Origin: Alcanivorax sp. S6407
GTDB taxonomy: Bacteria; Pseudomonadota; Gammaproteobacteria; Pseudomonadales; Alcanivoracaceae
DNA: 64,000 bases
Direction of reading: 5' to 3'
NCBI RefSeq assembly: GCF_023016115.1
Contig: NZ_JALKBH010000004.1
Location: 329,563 to 393,562, forward strand
Positions 8,785-19,714 of the stretch are shown here, in pieces. Within the stretch, counting starts at the first letter, position 1, and each line of letters opens with the position of its first letter. A program made the translations under genes and the position numbers. The notes beneath the pieces are model-generated. The model worked only from the letters and a program-made list of their open reading frames with translations. It did no database searches and was not told the DNA's origin.

Positions 8785-9939
8785 ATGCATATCGAAACAC
8801 AAGCCGAACTGCTCAAGCTCAGCCGCCTGCTGGAGAGTGAAGAAAACACCCTGGATTTCCTGGATGGTCAGGATCTGGGACAGGTTGCCGCGTTCCGTAA
8901 TACGGTATCGGCGTTTTTCTATGCCCAGCACCAGGACAGCTACCAGCGTCTGGCCGGCATCAGCAAGCTGGTACCCACTGGCGCCAGCGCCAAACTGGCC
9001 ACCTCGGTGCTAGGTTCCGTACTGGCTGCGGGCATCGCTTCGGAACTGCCGGCCGATCGCGCCATCAAGCTGGCTGACAAACTGCCGGACGACTTTCTGG
9101 CCAAACTCTGCATTCATCTGGAGCCGTCCCAGTCACGTGACCTGCTGGCAGCCATGCCCGACAAGATTGTTGCGCGAGTAGCCCAGACCCTGCTGGCCAT
9201 GGATGAGCACATCACCCTGGCCCGCTTTGTCGCCGTGATCAAACCTTCCGCTCTGGCCGCCATCACTGCCACCGTGGACAGCGGCGAAGCCATGGTGAAG
9301 ATCGCCCTGTACCTGGAAGACAAGAGCAAGCTGAACACCCTGCTGGAACTGCTCAGCGAAGACCAGCAGCGCGCCACGGTAAAAGCCGCTACCGAACACG
9401 AACTGTGGCCGGCGGTACTGTCCCTGAATGGACATGTGAATACGGATCTGCGCGGGCAACTCGGCAACATGGTGGCGGACCAGGGCGAAGCTGTTCTCAG
9501 CCACTTGATCGAGGTCGCCAGCGAGCAACGCCTGTGGACCAATCTGCTGCAGGCAGTGAACGCCATGGACAATGCCCACCAGCAGAACATCGTCAATCTG
9601 GAAACCTTGCGCCAGGCCACCGTGGTGGAAAGCCTGATCAGCACTGTGGCAGAAGAAGGCAGCTGGGATGAATTGCTCGACCTGCTGCCGCTGATGGATC
9701 AGGCGCACCTTACTCCGGCACTGGAAGTGCTCACCGGCGCCCAGGCAGCATCACTGGCCCAGGCATTGGAGAAGGCCCACGACAGCAAATTGCTGGGGCT
9801 GTTTGGTCACTTGCCGGACAGCGCCGTCGCAGGAATGGCAGAGGCGATCAAGACCAATGCCGCCAGCCAGTGGCAAGCGTTCGCCGGACGTAATGGTGAC
9901 GCCCATGAAATCGAGGCGTTGAAGGCGGCGATAGGCTGA
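8785..9939 (+). CDS. Helical-repeat protein of unknown function
   Basis: A 384-aa soluble protein with no signal peptide or membrane segment, built almost wholly of amphipathic helices of about 20 residues rich in Leu and Ala. Turn motifs recur (ELPADRAIKLADKLPDDFLAK, EPSQSRDLLAAMPDKI, LSEDQQRATVKAA, LTGAQAASLAQALE). The spacing of about 30-40 residues suggests an alpha-solenoid resembling the N-terminal domain of MgtE or FliG-like helical repeats, but no family was identified. Such folds often act as scaffolds. It follows the 72-aa gene in a likely operon. The AACGGGAAAAAG ribosome site is modest. Confidence 0.8.
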   Translation: MHIETQAELLKLSRLLESEENTLDFLDGQDLGQVAAFRNTVSAFFYAQHQDSYQRLAGISKLVPTGASAKLATSVLGSVLAAGIASELPADRAIKLADKLPDDFLAKLCIHLEPSQSRDLLAAMPDKIVARVAQTLLAMDEHITLARFVAVIKPSALAAITATVDSGEAMVKIALYLEDKSKLNTLLELLSEDQQRATVKAATEHELWPAVLSLNGHVNTDLRGQLGNMVADQGEAVLSHLIEVASEQRLWTNLLQAVNAMDNAHQQNIVNLETLRQATVVESLISTVAEEGSWDELLDLLPLMDQAHLTPALEVLTGAQAASLAQALEKAHDSKLLGLFGHLPDSAVAGMAEAIKTNAASQWQAFAGRNGDAHEIEALKAAIG

Positions 9940-10181
9940 ACTTCCAGTCACGCCCAGTAAGCCGAACTCCGCTGTGTCGCTCTAATGAAGAGTGGCAAGG
10001 GGAGTTTGGCTGAGTTTCGAGTTTCGAGTTTCGAGTTTCGAGTTTCGAGTTTCGAGTTTCGAGTTTCGAGGAGCGAAACCCAACCCTGTTAACAGGGAAG
10101 GGTTTATTCGCTTTTGATTTTCGCAACTCGAAACTCGTACCTCGCGACGCTTACCTCGTTACCCTGTTCTATCCATCAAAC
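9940..10181. repeat. F1 array: eight GAGTTTC units and inverted arm
   Basis: At 10012-10070 the 7-mer GAGTTTC is repeated perfectly more than eight times, the cleanest array in the window. After a core of about 40 bases (ending TTTTGATTTTCG) the complementary arm CAACTCGAAACTCGTACCTCG follows (10112-10145). The strings of identical units suggest recent expansion. Confidence 0.9.
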
Positions 10182-10583
10182 CTATACCGGTCTCCATTCC
10201 GGATACTGGGGAAGATCATCGTCGATCGGCCACCAGTTACACGCCGATGCCACGAAAAAGTGAAACGCCGGCCGGGTCTTCAAGGGCTCGTTCAGCAACC
10301 CTGCACGAATACGCACTACCCCGGGCAAGGTGTCCAGGCAGCTGTACACCGGTGAGCCACACTCACTGCAAAACACCCGCTGCTTACCCGGCGAGGATTC
10401 AAAGGCTTTCAGCAAGGCCTCACCTTTCACCCAGTGCAGCTTCTCGGTCTTCACCGGGATATTGGTGACCAGCGCGGTACCCTGCGCTTTGCGGCACTGC
10501 TGGCAATGACACACCTGAATCGGTTCCAGCTCGCCGGCAATCTCAAACGCGATACCGCCGCAAAGACAACTTCCTGTGTACAT
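10182..10583 (-). CDS. GFA family (CENP-V/GFA domain) protein
   Basis: A 133-aa zinc-binding protein of the glutathione-dependent formaldehyde-activating (Gfa) superfamily. The zinc ligands are all visible: CLCGG near residue 6, CHCQQCRK near residue 31 and CSECGSPVY near residue 92. In Paracoccus a Gfa protein was proposed to speed S-hydroxymethylglutathione formation, but most members are uncharacterised. The formaldehyde genes adhC and S-formylglutathione hydrolase lie 3-5 kb away, a suggestive but loose link. A ribosome site AAGGAGAAGG precedes the ATG on the minus strand. Confidence 0.88.
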   Translation of the reverse strand: MYTGSCLCGGIAFEIAGELEPIQVCHCQQCRKAQGTALVTNIPVKTEKLHWVKGEALLKAFESSPGKQRVFCSECGSPVYSCLDTLPGVVRIRAGLLNEPLKTRPAFHFFVASACNWWPIDDDLPQYPEWRPV

Positions 10584-10983
10584 ACCTTCTCCTTGTCAGA
10601 ACTCATATACCAAGGCCTGACAGGATAAAAAATGTGGGAACCGGAGTGCAACGGAGGTAACAGCCGAAGGGTGGTCCGCAGGGTGAGCGCAGCGAATAAC
10701 TTGCCTGCAAGCGATCCGAGCGTTAGCGAGGCACCATTAACCGTTTCTGGAATCCTTACCTCGCTCAGGCTCGGATCGCTTGCAGGCAAGCTCCTACAGC
10801 GGCTTCGTAGAAATACAGAAGCCCGAGAACTTTTCGGGGCTTCTCTATCGCATCAAGCGTAGCTTTTAGCTCGTAGCTCGTAGCTCGTAGCTCGTAGCTC
10901 GTAGCTCGTAGCTCGTAGCTATATTATCCCGCCCCCAGAATCTTCGACCAACAAGTTGGCCCTCCCAAGGGTAGTCCGAGTTT
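10584..10983. repeat. Composite REP and F2 module
   Basis: A 400-bp stretch with no gene. In order: GGTGAGCGCAGCGAATAAC (10683-10701), a REP hairpin in one direction (10702-10730), and TGGAATCCTTACCTCGCTCAGGCTCGG with a second REP in the other direction (10750-10802). Then come GCGGCTTCGTAGAAATACAG, a terminator-like hairpin (AGAAGCCC ... GGGGCTTCT, 10818-10845) and an F2 array of about eight GCTCGTA units (10860-10921). The same order recurs at 16192-16345. Confidence 0.8.
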
Positions 10984-12512
10984 TTACTTCGGCCAGTAAC
11001 GATCCTTGAGCAAGCGCTTGTAGAGTTTACCGGTGGGGTGGCGGGGTAGCTCGGCTTCGAAATCGATGCTGCGCGGGCATTTTATGGAAGACAGCTTGCT
11101 GCGACAGTAGGTGATCAGTTCCTCGGCCAGGGCCGGGCCGGCCTCACTCATGTCAGCCGGCTGCACCACCGCTTTCACTTCTTCACCAAACTCGTCATTG
11201 GGGACCCCGAACACTGCCACGTCGGCCACCTTCGGATGGGTGACCAGGGTATCTTCCGCTTCCTGCGGATAGATATTCACCCCGCCAGAAATGATCATGT
11301 AAGCCTTGCGATCGGTGAGGTAAAGGTAGCCCTCCTCATCCTCGTACCCCACATCACCCAGGGTGGTCCAGCCCTGCTGGTTGGTGGCCTTGCGGGTCTT
11401 CTCCGGATCGTTGTGGTATTCGAACGGCAAACCATTGGCAAAGTAGATAGTGCCGGTTTCCCCCACCGGGGCCAGCTCACCGGTTTCATCATCGACAATG
11501 CGCACCTCGCCGAGAATGGCCTTGCCGACGGAGCCCTTGTGGGTCAGCCATTCCGGCGAACTGATGGTGGTAAACCCCATGCCTTCCGTACCGGCATAGT
11601 ATTCATGAATGATCGGCCCCCACCATTCGATCATTTGTTCCTTCACCGGAATCGGACAAGGGGCGGCCGCATGGATCACTCCACGCAAACTGGAGACGTC
11701 GTACTTTTCCCGTGTTGCCGCCGGCAGCTTGAGCATGCGAATGAACATGGTCGGCACCAGCTGGCTGTGAGTAATCCGGTACTGCTCCACCAGTTGCAGG
11801 TAACGCTCCTCATCAAATTTTTCCATCACGATGCAGGTGCTGCCGGTACGCAGGAAGGTCATGTTGTAGCGCAGCGGAGCGGCGTGATAGAGCGGTGCCG
11901 GGGAGAGATAGCGCATCTCTTCATCGGGGGTCATGTACATGGCGCTGATCAGATTGAACAGCGGGCTGGGAGTACCCAAAGGATCGCAGCTCAGTTCCGG
12001 CTTGATGCCCTTGGGCTTGCCGGTGGTGCCGGACGAATAGAGCATGTCTGCCCCTTCGCATTCATCGGCGATGGGGGTCACCGGCAGCCCCGCCATGGCG
12101 TCCTCCAGTGACTGAAAATCGCCGTCCTTTTCAGCACAGACAAACAGATGCTGGCAAGCCGGAATGTGGCCTTCCAGCTGCCGGGCGTTACCCAGCTGGG
12201 CCGGGCTGGTAATCAACAACTTCGCGGAACAGTCATTGACGATGTAGGCGATTTCCTCCGCCTGCAGCCGGTGACTGATGGCGGTGTAGTAAAGGCCGCT
12301 CCGCTGTGCTGCCCAGGCGATGGTCAGAAACGCCGGATGGTTTCCATCAACAGGGCAATATGATCCCCGGTTTCCAGCCCCAGCTTGCGGAACAGATGGG
12401 CCATCTGGTTGGAACGCTCCTCCAGCTCCCGGAAGGTCACCGTTTCGCCGGAATCCGCCATGATATAAGCGGGCTTGTCAGGGGTTATCGCAGCAATCTG
12501 TCCTGGGTACAT
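10984..12512 (-). pseudogene. Acyl-CoA synthetase (AMP-forming), one-base frameshift
   Basis: ANL-superfamily ligase that would activate a fatty or aryl acid to its CoA thioester. Motifs present: YSSGTTGKPKGI (phosphate loop), YAGTEG, GDVGYEDEEGYLYLTDR, the hinge region MIISGGVNIYP and the catalytic Lys in HPTGKLYKRLL. The reading frame breaks near 12341-12343. The upstream part ends ALLMETIRRF-stop, while adding one A to the GAAACC run would restore MENHPAFLTIAWAAQRSGLYYTAISHRLQ and join the frames into about 509 aa. The start at 12512 has GGAG six bases upstream. This may be a true deletion or an assembly error. It may act with the neighbouring hydrolase and dehydrogenase genes, but no operon is visible. 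Confidence 0.85.
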
Positions 12513-12542
12513 GGGCGCTCCGGTTTCTTGTTTTGGAATCAC

Positions 12543-12778
12543 CCGAATGTAGCAGCTTCATCGCCAGGCGCTTATGTCAGATAACGTCTCCAGGGGAACA
12601 CAATCAGACAATCACAGAGGCAGAAGCGAGTTGCGAGTTGCGAGTTGCGAGTTGCGAAGATCAAAACCCGCTATGGATCGGATGTTTTCGCTTTTCGAGA
12701 CTCGTTACTCGAAACTCGCTTCTGGAATCCTTACCTCGCTTGGGCTCGGATCGCTTGCAGGCAAGCTCCTACAGCTTT
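12543..12778. repeat. F1 element joined to REP hairpin
   Basis: Four GAGTTGC units (12628-12655), a core of about 40 bases bounded by GATCAAAA and TTTTCG, the inverted arm (GACTCGTTACTCGAAACTCG), then TTCTGGAATCCTTACCTCGC and a REP hairpin (12744-12775). The REP abuts the TAA stop of the LysR gene. Confidence 0.85.
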
Positions 12779-15011
<2,233 letters not shown>

Positions 15012-15217
15012 TCTTCACCGTAGGAGCCAGCTTGCTGGCGAATCCTTATTGTCGAGGGCGGGCGAGTAACGAGTTACGAGTTGCGAAAGGCAACACCTGG
15101 CGCGAGCCGGCTTTTGACCTTCGAAACTCGCTTCTCGCAACTCGAAACTCTCCCCTCGCCCAGGCTCGGATCGCTTGCAGGCAAGCTCCCACAGCAGCAT
15201 TGTAGAAGGGTAGCTCC
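15012..15217. repeat. REP, F1 element and REP between adhC and fghA
   Basis: A REP of variant stem (GTAGGAGCCAGCTTGCTGGCGAA, 15021-15043), then F1 arms (GAGTAACGAGTTACGAGTTGCG ... CTTCGAAACTCGCTTCTCGCAACTCG, 15063-15149) around a 35-base core. A standard REP (15160-15196) follows, ending shortly before the fghA ribosome site. Confidence 0.85.
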
Positions 15218-16057
15218 ATGGATATCGAATTGTTGTCCGCCACCAAATCCTTTGGTGGCTGGCTGAAGCGTTACAAGCATCGCAGCCAGGTGTTGAACTG
15301 CGAGATGATCTTTGCCATCTATCTTCCGCCGGCTGCGGAAGAACAAAAGGTGCCGCTGCTGTGGTGGCTGTCCGGCCTCACCTGCACCGATGAAAATTTC
15401 ATGCAGAAAGCGGGTGCACAGCGTACGGCGGCGGAATTGGGTATGGCGATTGTCTGCCCGGATACCAGCCCCCGTGGCAGCGAATTGCCGGGCGAGCATG
15501 ACTGCTATGACTTCGGCTCCGGAGCCGGCTTCTATGTCAATGCCACCCAGTCTCCCTGGAGCCAGCACTATCGCATGTATGACTATGTCACCAGCGAACT
15601 GCCGGCACTGGTGAACCAGCACTTCCCGTTGAATGGCAGGGAGTCCATCAGTGGTCACTCCATGGGTGGTCATGGTGCGCTGATCTGCGCCCTGAAAAAC
15701 CCGGGCCGCTATCGCTCGGTATCCGCCTTTGCACCGATCACTCATCCGAGCCAGTGCCCCTGGGGCGAGAAAGCCTTCAGTGGTTATCTGGGTGAAGATC
15801 GTGAAGCCTGGAAAGCGTGGGACAGCTGCGAACTGATTCGCCAGTATGGCAGTGAACTGCCCCTGCTGGTGGACCAGGGTGAGGCAGATAATTTCTATAC
15901 GGATGGCCAGCTACTGCCGGAAGATCTACAGGCGGCCTGCCAGGATGCGGACGTGTCGTTGAATCTGCGCCTGCAGCCGGGCTATGACCATTCCTACTTC
16001 TTCATCGCCAGCTTTATTGATGAGCATTTGAAGTATCACGCGGAGAAGTTGAAGTAG
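15218..16057 (+). CDS. fghA: S-formylglutathione hydrolase
   Basis: Serine esterase that hydrolyses S-formylglutathione to formate and glutathione, second step of formaldehyde detoxification, in the cytosol. The 279-aa protein belongs to the esterase D fold: nucleophile elbow SGHSMGGHGAL, LWWLSGLTCTDENFMQKAG (oxyanion region), VCPDTSPRG, the Asp of LLVDQGEADNF and the His of PGYDHSYFFI. The length and the FYVNATQSPWSQHYRMYDYV stretch are diagnostic of the family. It lies downstream of adhC. The ribosome site is AGAAGGGTAG. Confidence 0.97.
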   Translation: MDIELLSATKSFGGWLKRYKHRSQVLNCEMIFAIYLPPAAEEQKVPLLWWLSGLTCTDENFMQKAGAQRTAAELGMAIVCPDTSPRGSELPGEHDCYDFGSGAGFYVNATQSPWSQHYRMYDYVTSELPALVNQHFPLNGRESISGHSMGGHGALICALKNPGRYRSVSAFAPITHPSQCPWGEKAFSGYLGEDREAWKAWDSCELIRQYGSELPLLVDQGEADNFYTDGQLLPEDLQAACQDADVSLNLRLQPGYDHSYFFIASFIDEHLKYHAEKLK

Positions 16058-16353
16058 GGGTAAGGCAAGGATTCCAGAAGCGAGTATCGAGTTACGAGTT
16101 TCGAAAAACCAAAACCGGTGAAACGGCACCAAGCTTGGGATTTTGACTTTCGAAACTCGTCTCTCGCAACTCGAAACTGATTACCTCGCTTAGGCTCGGA
16201 TCGCGAGCAGGCTCGCTCCTACGGCGGCTTCGTAGAAATGCAGAACCCCGGGAACTTTTCCGGGGTTTTCTATCCAATCAAGCGTAGCTTGTAGCTTGTA
16301 GCTTGTAGCTTGTAGCTTGTAGCTTGTAGCTTGTAGCTTGTAGCGTCCGGCGT
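16058..16353. repeat. F1, REP, hairpin and F2 composite module
   Basis: An F1 element at 16078-16180 (arms AGCGAGTATCGAGTTACGAG and CTCGTCTCTCGCAACTCG). Next comes a REP with a different stem (GCGAGCAGGCTCGC, 16203-16216), GCGGCTTCGTAGAAATGCAG, a terminator-like hairpin AACCCCGG/CCGGGGTT with TTTC (16244-16270), and an F2 array of nine CTTGTAG units (16286-16345). The array runs straight into F5 units at the stop codon of the next gene. Block order matches 10750-10921. Confidence 0.88.
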
Positions 16354-16701
16354 TCATTTCCTGTACCGCGGGCTGTCTATTGCCAGTTTTTCCTTCGCCA
16401 GGGGCAACCATAGCTCAATGATCAGTGGCAGCATGTCGCTGATATCATCTTCAGCAAAGCAACGGCAAATTTCCTCCAGATCATTTTCCGGCAGACCCAG
16501 TAGCGCAGCGGTGGAAATACAGCGGGATCGCTCACCGCGTGCAAAGGCCTCGCCGAGCAGCGCCTCGCGCTCAAGCAAGGCATCCAGGTGGGCGATGATT
16601 TTCTGGTAATAGCCATCCACTTTGGCATCCGGGTCCGGCTTGTTCCGGTATTTGCGGATAGCAGACGTGAGTTCGTCAGCAGTGGGTCGATTAATCGGCA
16701 T
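16354..16701 (-). CDS. DUF6285-like protein
   Basis: A 115-aa soluble helical protein beginning INRPTADELTSAIRKY, a start typical of small proteins (DUF6285 type) found next to phosphotransferase-family kinases in actinobacterial and proteobacterial acyl-CoA gene sets. Its function is unknown. The start overlaps the 3' end of the kinase gene by about 11 bp, so the two are translationally coupled and probably partners. The stop codon abuts F5/F2 repeat units. The family assignment is by recollection of the N-terminal motif and the neighbourhood. Confidence 0.7.
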   Translation of the reverse strand: MPINRPTADELTSAIRKYRNKPDPDAKVDGYYQKIIAHLDALLEREALLGEAFARGERSRCISTAALLGLPENDLEEICRCFAEDDISDMLPLIIELWLPLAKEKLAIDSPRYRK

Positions 16702-17707
16702 GGCTCAGCTCCAGTTGTTCCTGCAAACAGACCAGCATGTCGTATTCGGTTTCTGCTACCCGGCGGCCAATGGCCGCACGCTCCAGAGAGGGAACGTGAC
16801 CACTCAGATAACTGTTGGCCTGGTACTGGCAGATCACTCCCCACTTGAAAGTGCCCAGCAGCTCCCAGTAGCGAACCCGCGCCGGATCCACTGGCTGGCC
16901 GGTGGCTTTTTCATAAGCCATAAATAAATCGCGTCGCGATGCGATTCCCGCCACCGGTTTGTCACGACGACCGAAACGCCAGGCATTCACACACAACCAA
17001 CCCAGGTCTTCCATGGGATCCCCCAGATGGGTCAGCTCCCAGTCGAGGACGCCGTTCAGGGTATTTTCTGTCAGCAGAAAATTCCCCAACCGGAAGTCTC
17101 CATGCACCAGTACCGGTTTGGTGATCTTCGGCGCATGTTTTTTTAACCAGCCGTAGGCCAGTGAAAAAACCGGCAGCTGCTCGCCGTAGCTCAGATGCAT
17201 GGCATAGAGCTGCTCGACCTGTAGCAGGGCATCCTGGGTCGGCAACCCTTTCAGTTTGTCTGTCGGGGCACGATGGATGGCCGCCAGCGCGGCGGCGGCA
17301 TGATGACAGAATTGTGCCCGCGCAAATTCATAGGCGTGATCCTTGAGGAGCACAGGCGGCAAGGACTCCCCGGACAAGGCCGTCATCACATAGCCTTCTC
17401 CCAAGCCCTCATCGCCACTCAGAATGGCCACAACCTGCGCCACCGGACAACCCGATCTGCCGGCTTCCTGTTGCGCCAATGCCTCCCAGCGTTTGCCCGG
17501 CGCCATGCCCAGATCTTCTGCGCCGGCATCCAGGCGCAGGATCCACTGACGGGGACCGGCACAATCAGCTTCAAGCTTCCAGGTATCCGCGGATGCGCCT
17601 GCAGTGAGGCGGCGGCACTGTTTGATGACGCAGGGTTTACCCAGCGCCTTTTCCAGCAGCGGAGGAAGGATGCGATGGATCTGCTCTGCTGTCACCGCCA
17701 TCAGCAA
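16691..17707 (-). CDS. Phosphotransferase (APH/choline kinase-like) family protein
   Basis: A 338-aa cytosolic kinase-fold protein of the aminoglycoside phosphotransferase superfamily. It has the catalytic loop LVHGDFRLGNFLL (His-Gly-Asp, Asn), the metal site LDWELTHLGDPMEDLGWL and a helical C-terminal part. Relatives in this subgroup are mostly linked to acyl-CoA metabolism (ACAD10/11 N-terminal domain type) rather than drug resistance, and the adjacent DUF6285-like gene supports that. The substrate is unknown. It overlaps its neighbours on both sides (about 11 bp and 7 bp), indicating a three-gene operon. Confidence 0.88.
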   Translation of the reverse strand: MLMAVTAEQIHRILPPLLEKALGKPCVIKQCRRLTAGASADTWKLEADCAGPRQWILRLDAGAEDLGMAPGKRWEALAQQEAGRSGCPVAQVVAILSGDEGLGEGYVMTALSGESLPPVLLKDHAYEFARAQFCHHAAAALAAIHRAPTDKLKGLPTQDALLQVEQLYAMHLSYGEQLPVFSLAYGWLKKHAPKITKPVLVHGDFRLGNFLLTENTLNGVLDWELTHLGDPMEDLGWLCVNAWRFGRRDKPVAGIASRRDLFMAYEKATGQPVDPARVRYWELLGTFKWGVICQYQANSYLSGHVPSLERAAIGRRVAETEYDMLVCLQEQLELSHAD

Positions 17708-18747
17708 TGTCTTCCTGATGGCACACCGTCAACTATCTGGTCCAGATACTCCGCCATGCCGAAGCCGGTGAGTCCATCACACTGGAACCGGGTCATGGCT
17801 TCGGTAATACGGGTCTGACGCCACTCCCCTGTATCCGTCTGCCGCCGGTTACGCAAAGGGATCATGGCCAGCGCTTCGCCGGTGAGCCGATATTCTCGAC
17901 CAGACACGGTTTTCAGGGAGAACATCTGGGCCTGCGCCTGGTCGCGCTCATCCAGGGTGGATGACAGACTGCCGGTTTCAATCAGGTCGTACTCAGCTGG
18001 AGCGCCATTGCGGGTGTCGTACACCATGCCCCAGATATGCTGTTTGCCACTGGCCATCTGCACGATAGACATGTTCACGGCGAAATCCTCACGAAACACC
18101 AGCGGCAGCCAGCGGTACCAGTAAAGATTTTGCCAGTAGCGCGGCCCCCAGGAATGGTCGCGTAGCCCAAAACCATTGAGGGTAAAGGTCGTGCCATCAA
18201 TGGTGACCACCCCTTCGCCTTTCATGTGCTGCTCGTAATGGCCACGGGCAAAGGATTCTTCCGGATCTTCCTCAATCGGCGTGCCGTTTTCGTCCACCGC
18301 CTCGCCGCCGTAAACCGGTGTCATGCCGGTGAAGGTCAACTCAGCGGTGACGGCTACGGTGGGATTGTTGGCAAAGGCGGTTTTGGGATCTTCCATCTGC
18401 TGCGGGTCCTCCAGCAGCACCGCCTTGCCATCATATTTCAGCGCCAGGGTCTTGAACGGTTCGATCACTTCAAAGCGCATGCCGCCCGCCGCCAGGGCGT
18501 CGTTGTTGTCGATTTCGATACGACGAAACATGAACGCTACACGGCCATCAGGCAGGTAGAAGCAGAACGACATTTCCGCATGCCGTTCATTGGGCCGGTT
18601 ACCCACTCGAAACCAGCCGCCGCAGCGCTGCTGATGATCGAACAGATTGATATACATGCTCTCATTGAAGTTACTCGCGGCTTCAATGGGATGCATGTAT
18701 TCGTCTTGCGGCTCCAGCCGGATTCTCGCACCCTTTCCCAAGTCCAT
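17701..18747 (-). CDS. Lipocalin/AttH-like domain protein of unknown function
   Basis: A protein of about 348 aa rich in beta strands, with FNESMYINLFDH near the N-terminus and the striking NGFGLRDHSWGPRYWQNLYWYRWLP motif in the second half. Both recall the AttH/CrtC-like double-lipocalin proteins (DUF7064/7065 type). These occur beside phosphotransferases and acyl-CoA enzymes and probably bind a hydrophobic ligand; no reaction is established. The ATG at 18747 is preferred to 18825 because AAGGAG lies seven bases upstream and the conserved region begins there. It is the first gene of the operon with the kinase and the DUF6285-like gene. Confidence 0.75.
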   Translation of the reverse strand: MDLGKGARIRLEPQDEYMHPIEAASNFNESMYINLFDHQQRCGGWFRVGNRPNERHAEMSFCFYLPDGRVAFMFRRIEIDNNDALAAGGMRFEVIEPFKTLALKYDGKAVLLEDPQQMEDPKTAFANNPTVAVTAELTFTGMTPVYGGEAVDENGTPIEEDPEESFARGHYEQHMKGEGVVTIDGTTFTLNGFGLRDHSWGPRYWQNLYWYRWLPLVFREDFAVNMSIVQMASGKQHIWGMVYDTRNGAPAEYDLIETGSLSSTLDERDQAQAQMFSLKTVSGREYRLTGEALAMIPLRNRRQTDTGEWRQTRITEAMTRFQCDGLTGFGMAEYLDQIVDGVPSGRHC

Positions 18748-18819
18748 GCTCATTCTCCTTGTTGTTCTTCGCGTTAGTTCAGGGTGAGGGTTAAGCCCGT
18801 GATTTGCACTGTCCGCGAC

Positions 18820-18846
18820 TGACAATCGTTTTTAGCGGAATTGTCA
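18820..18846. promoter_or_regulatory. Inverted repeat TGACAAT-N13-ATTGTCA, candidate operator
   Basis: Perfect 7-bp arms at 18820-18826 and 18840-18846, spaced 20 bp start to start (two helical turns), lie in the divergent gap between the kinase operon (minus) and the membrane protein gene (plus). The half-site ATTGTCA also appears in the direct repeat beside the AraC gene at 22062. Operator function is inferred. Confidence 0.45.
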
Positions 18847-18900
18847 TGTCATCGCCAGTTGCCGCGTCGTAACGTGAAAGAAAAAAACAGGAAAACAACA

Positions 18901-19425
18901 ATGGAAGAATTTCGCGCCCTGCTGCTTCCGTGGTATCTACAGATCAAATTCATTCATCTACTTTTTGTCATGATCTGGAGTTTCAGCACGGCGGTGGCCT
19001 ACAGCTGGTACGTGAAATCCGCCTGGTTGGCCTGGCAGAGAAACCCGGATGACCCCCATCGCCTGGAACGTCGCAACTGGACCATGGAGCAGTTCGACAA
19101 GGGCGCCTCCCTCGAGCACATTGCCTTTCCCGTTGTACTGCTTAGCGGTGGACTGATGGTGTGGCTGGCAGGTTGGGGGACGGACAGCCATTGGCTGATA
19201 ATCAAACTGGCCCTGGTGGTGCTGGTATTCGGCCCCATCGAAATCTTTGATTACTGGATTTCCCACATGGGCGGCAGCAAGAAGCAGTGGCGTTTAAAGG
19301 GCGACATGAAGCGCTATGAAAAGCTGATGCAGTGGCACTGGCGTTTCTTCCAGATCAGCACACCACTGGTGATCATCGTGATTCCCGCCATCATTTATCT
19401 GGCGGTGACCAAGCCGGGGTTTTAG
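18901..19425 (+). CDS. Integral membrane protein (DUF2269/CopD-like)
   Basis: A 174-aa inner-membrane protein with about four helices: residues 13-35, 68-88, 97-116 and 148-168. Conserved-looking His residues occur at HLLFVMIW (helix 1), EHIAFP, and MQWHWRF, as in haem- or copper-associated small membrane proteins of the CopD/DUF2269 superfamily. The function is not known. The start at 18901 has AGGAAAACAAC; the earlier in-frame ATG at 18841 adds a basic leader without support. It is divergent from the lipocalin-kinase operon. F2-like units begin at its stop codon. Confidence 0.75.
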   Translation: MEEFRALLLPWYLQIKFIHLLFVMIWSFSTAVAYSWYVKSAWLAWQRNPDDPHRLERRNWTMEQFDKGASLEHIAFPVVLLSGGLMVWLAGWGTDSHWLIIKLALVVLVFGPIEIFDYWISHMGGSKKQWRLKGDMKRYEKLMQWHWRFFQISTPLVIIVIPAIIYLAVTKPGF

Positions 19426-19682
19426 CTTTGAGCTTTCAACAGCACCACCCGGGAGCGAGAGACTGGGAAGTTCGCAACTTGTGTCCAACCCTTTCGCTTG
19501 CAAGCAAGCTCCCACAGAGCTAAAGAGCCTCTGAATAACTGAGTAAAAGACGGTTTATTCTCTGTGTGCTCTGTGAACTCTGTGGTAAATCCGCTTTTGA
19601 TCTTTGCGTGTTGCGTGATGCATGAAGCGTGCTGCAGCCGCGAAGCGGGCAAAAAAAAGCCAGAGGAAGAACCCCTGGCTGG
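19426..19682. repeat. F2, REP, F6 and F4 pieces ending in a terminator
   Basis: F2-like units follow the stop (AGCTTTG AGCTTTC), then a REP half (CGCTTGCAAGCAAGCTCCCACAG, 19494-19516) and AGCCTCTGAATAAC, which recurs at 45481. An F6 arm (CTCTGTG units, 19560-19590) and F4 units (TGCGTGT TGCGTGA, 19605-19632) with a CCGCGAAGCGG cap follow. A minus-strand intrinsic terminator (AGCCAGGGG/CCTCTGGCT then T8, 19651-19680) for the nitronate monooxygenase gene closes the stretch. Confidence 0.8.
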
Positions 19683-19714
19683 ACTCGGGAGAGCGAGTTT
19701 GAAACGGGTGTCGT

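Noticed and set aside
10012-10070. CRISPR-like spacing of GAGTTTC repeats
   Set aside because: Units are directly tandem with no spacers and no cas genes are present.
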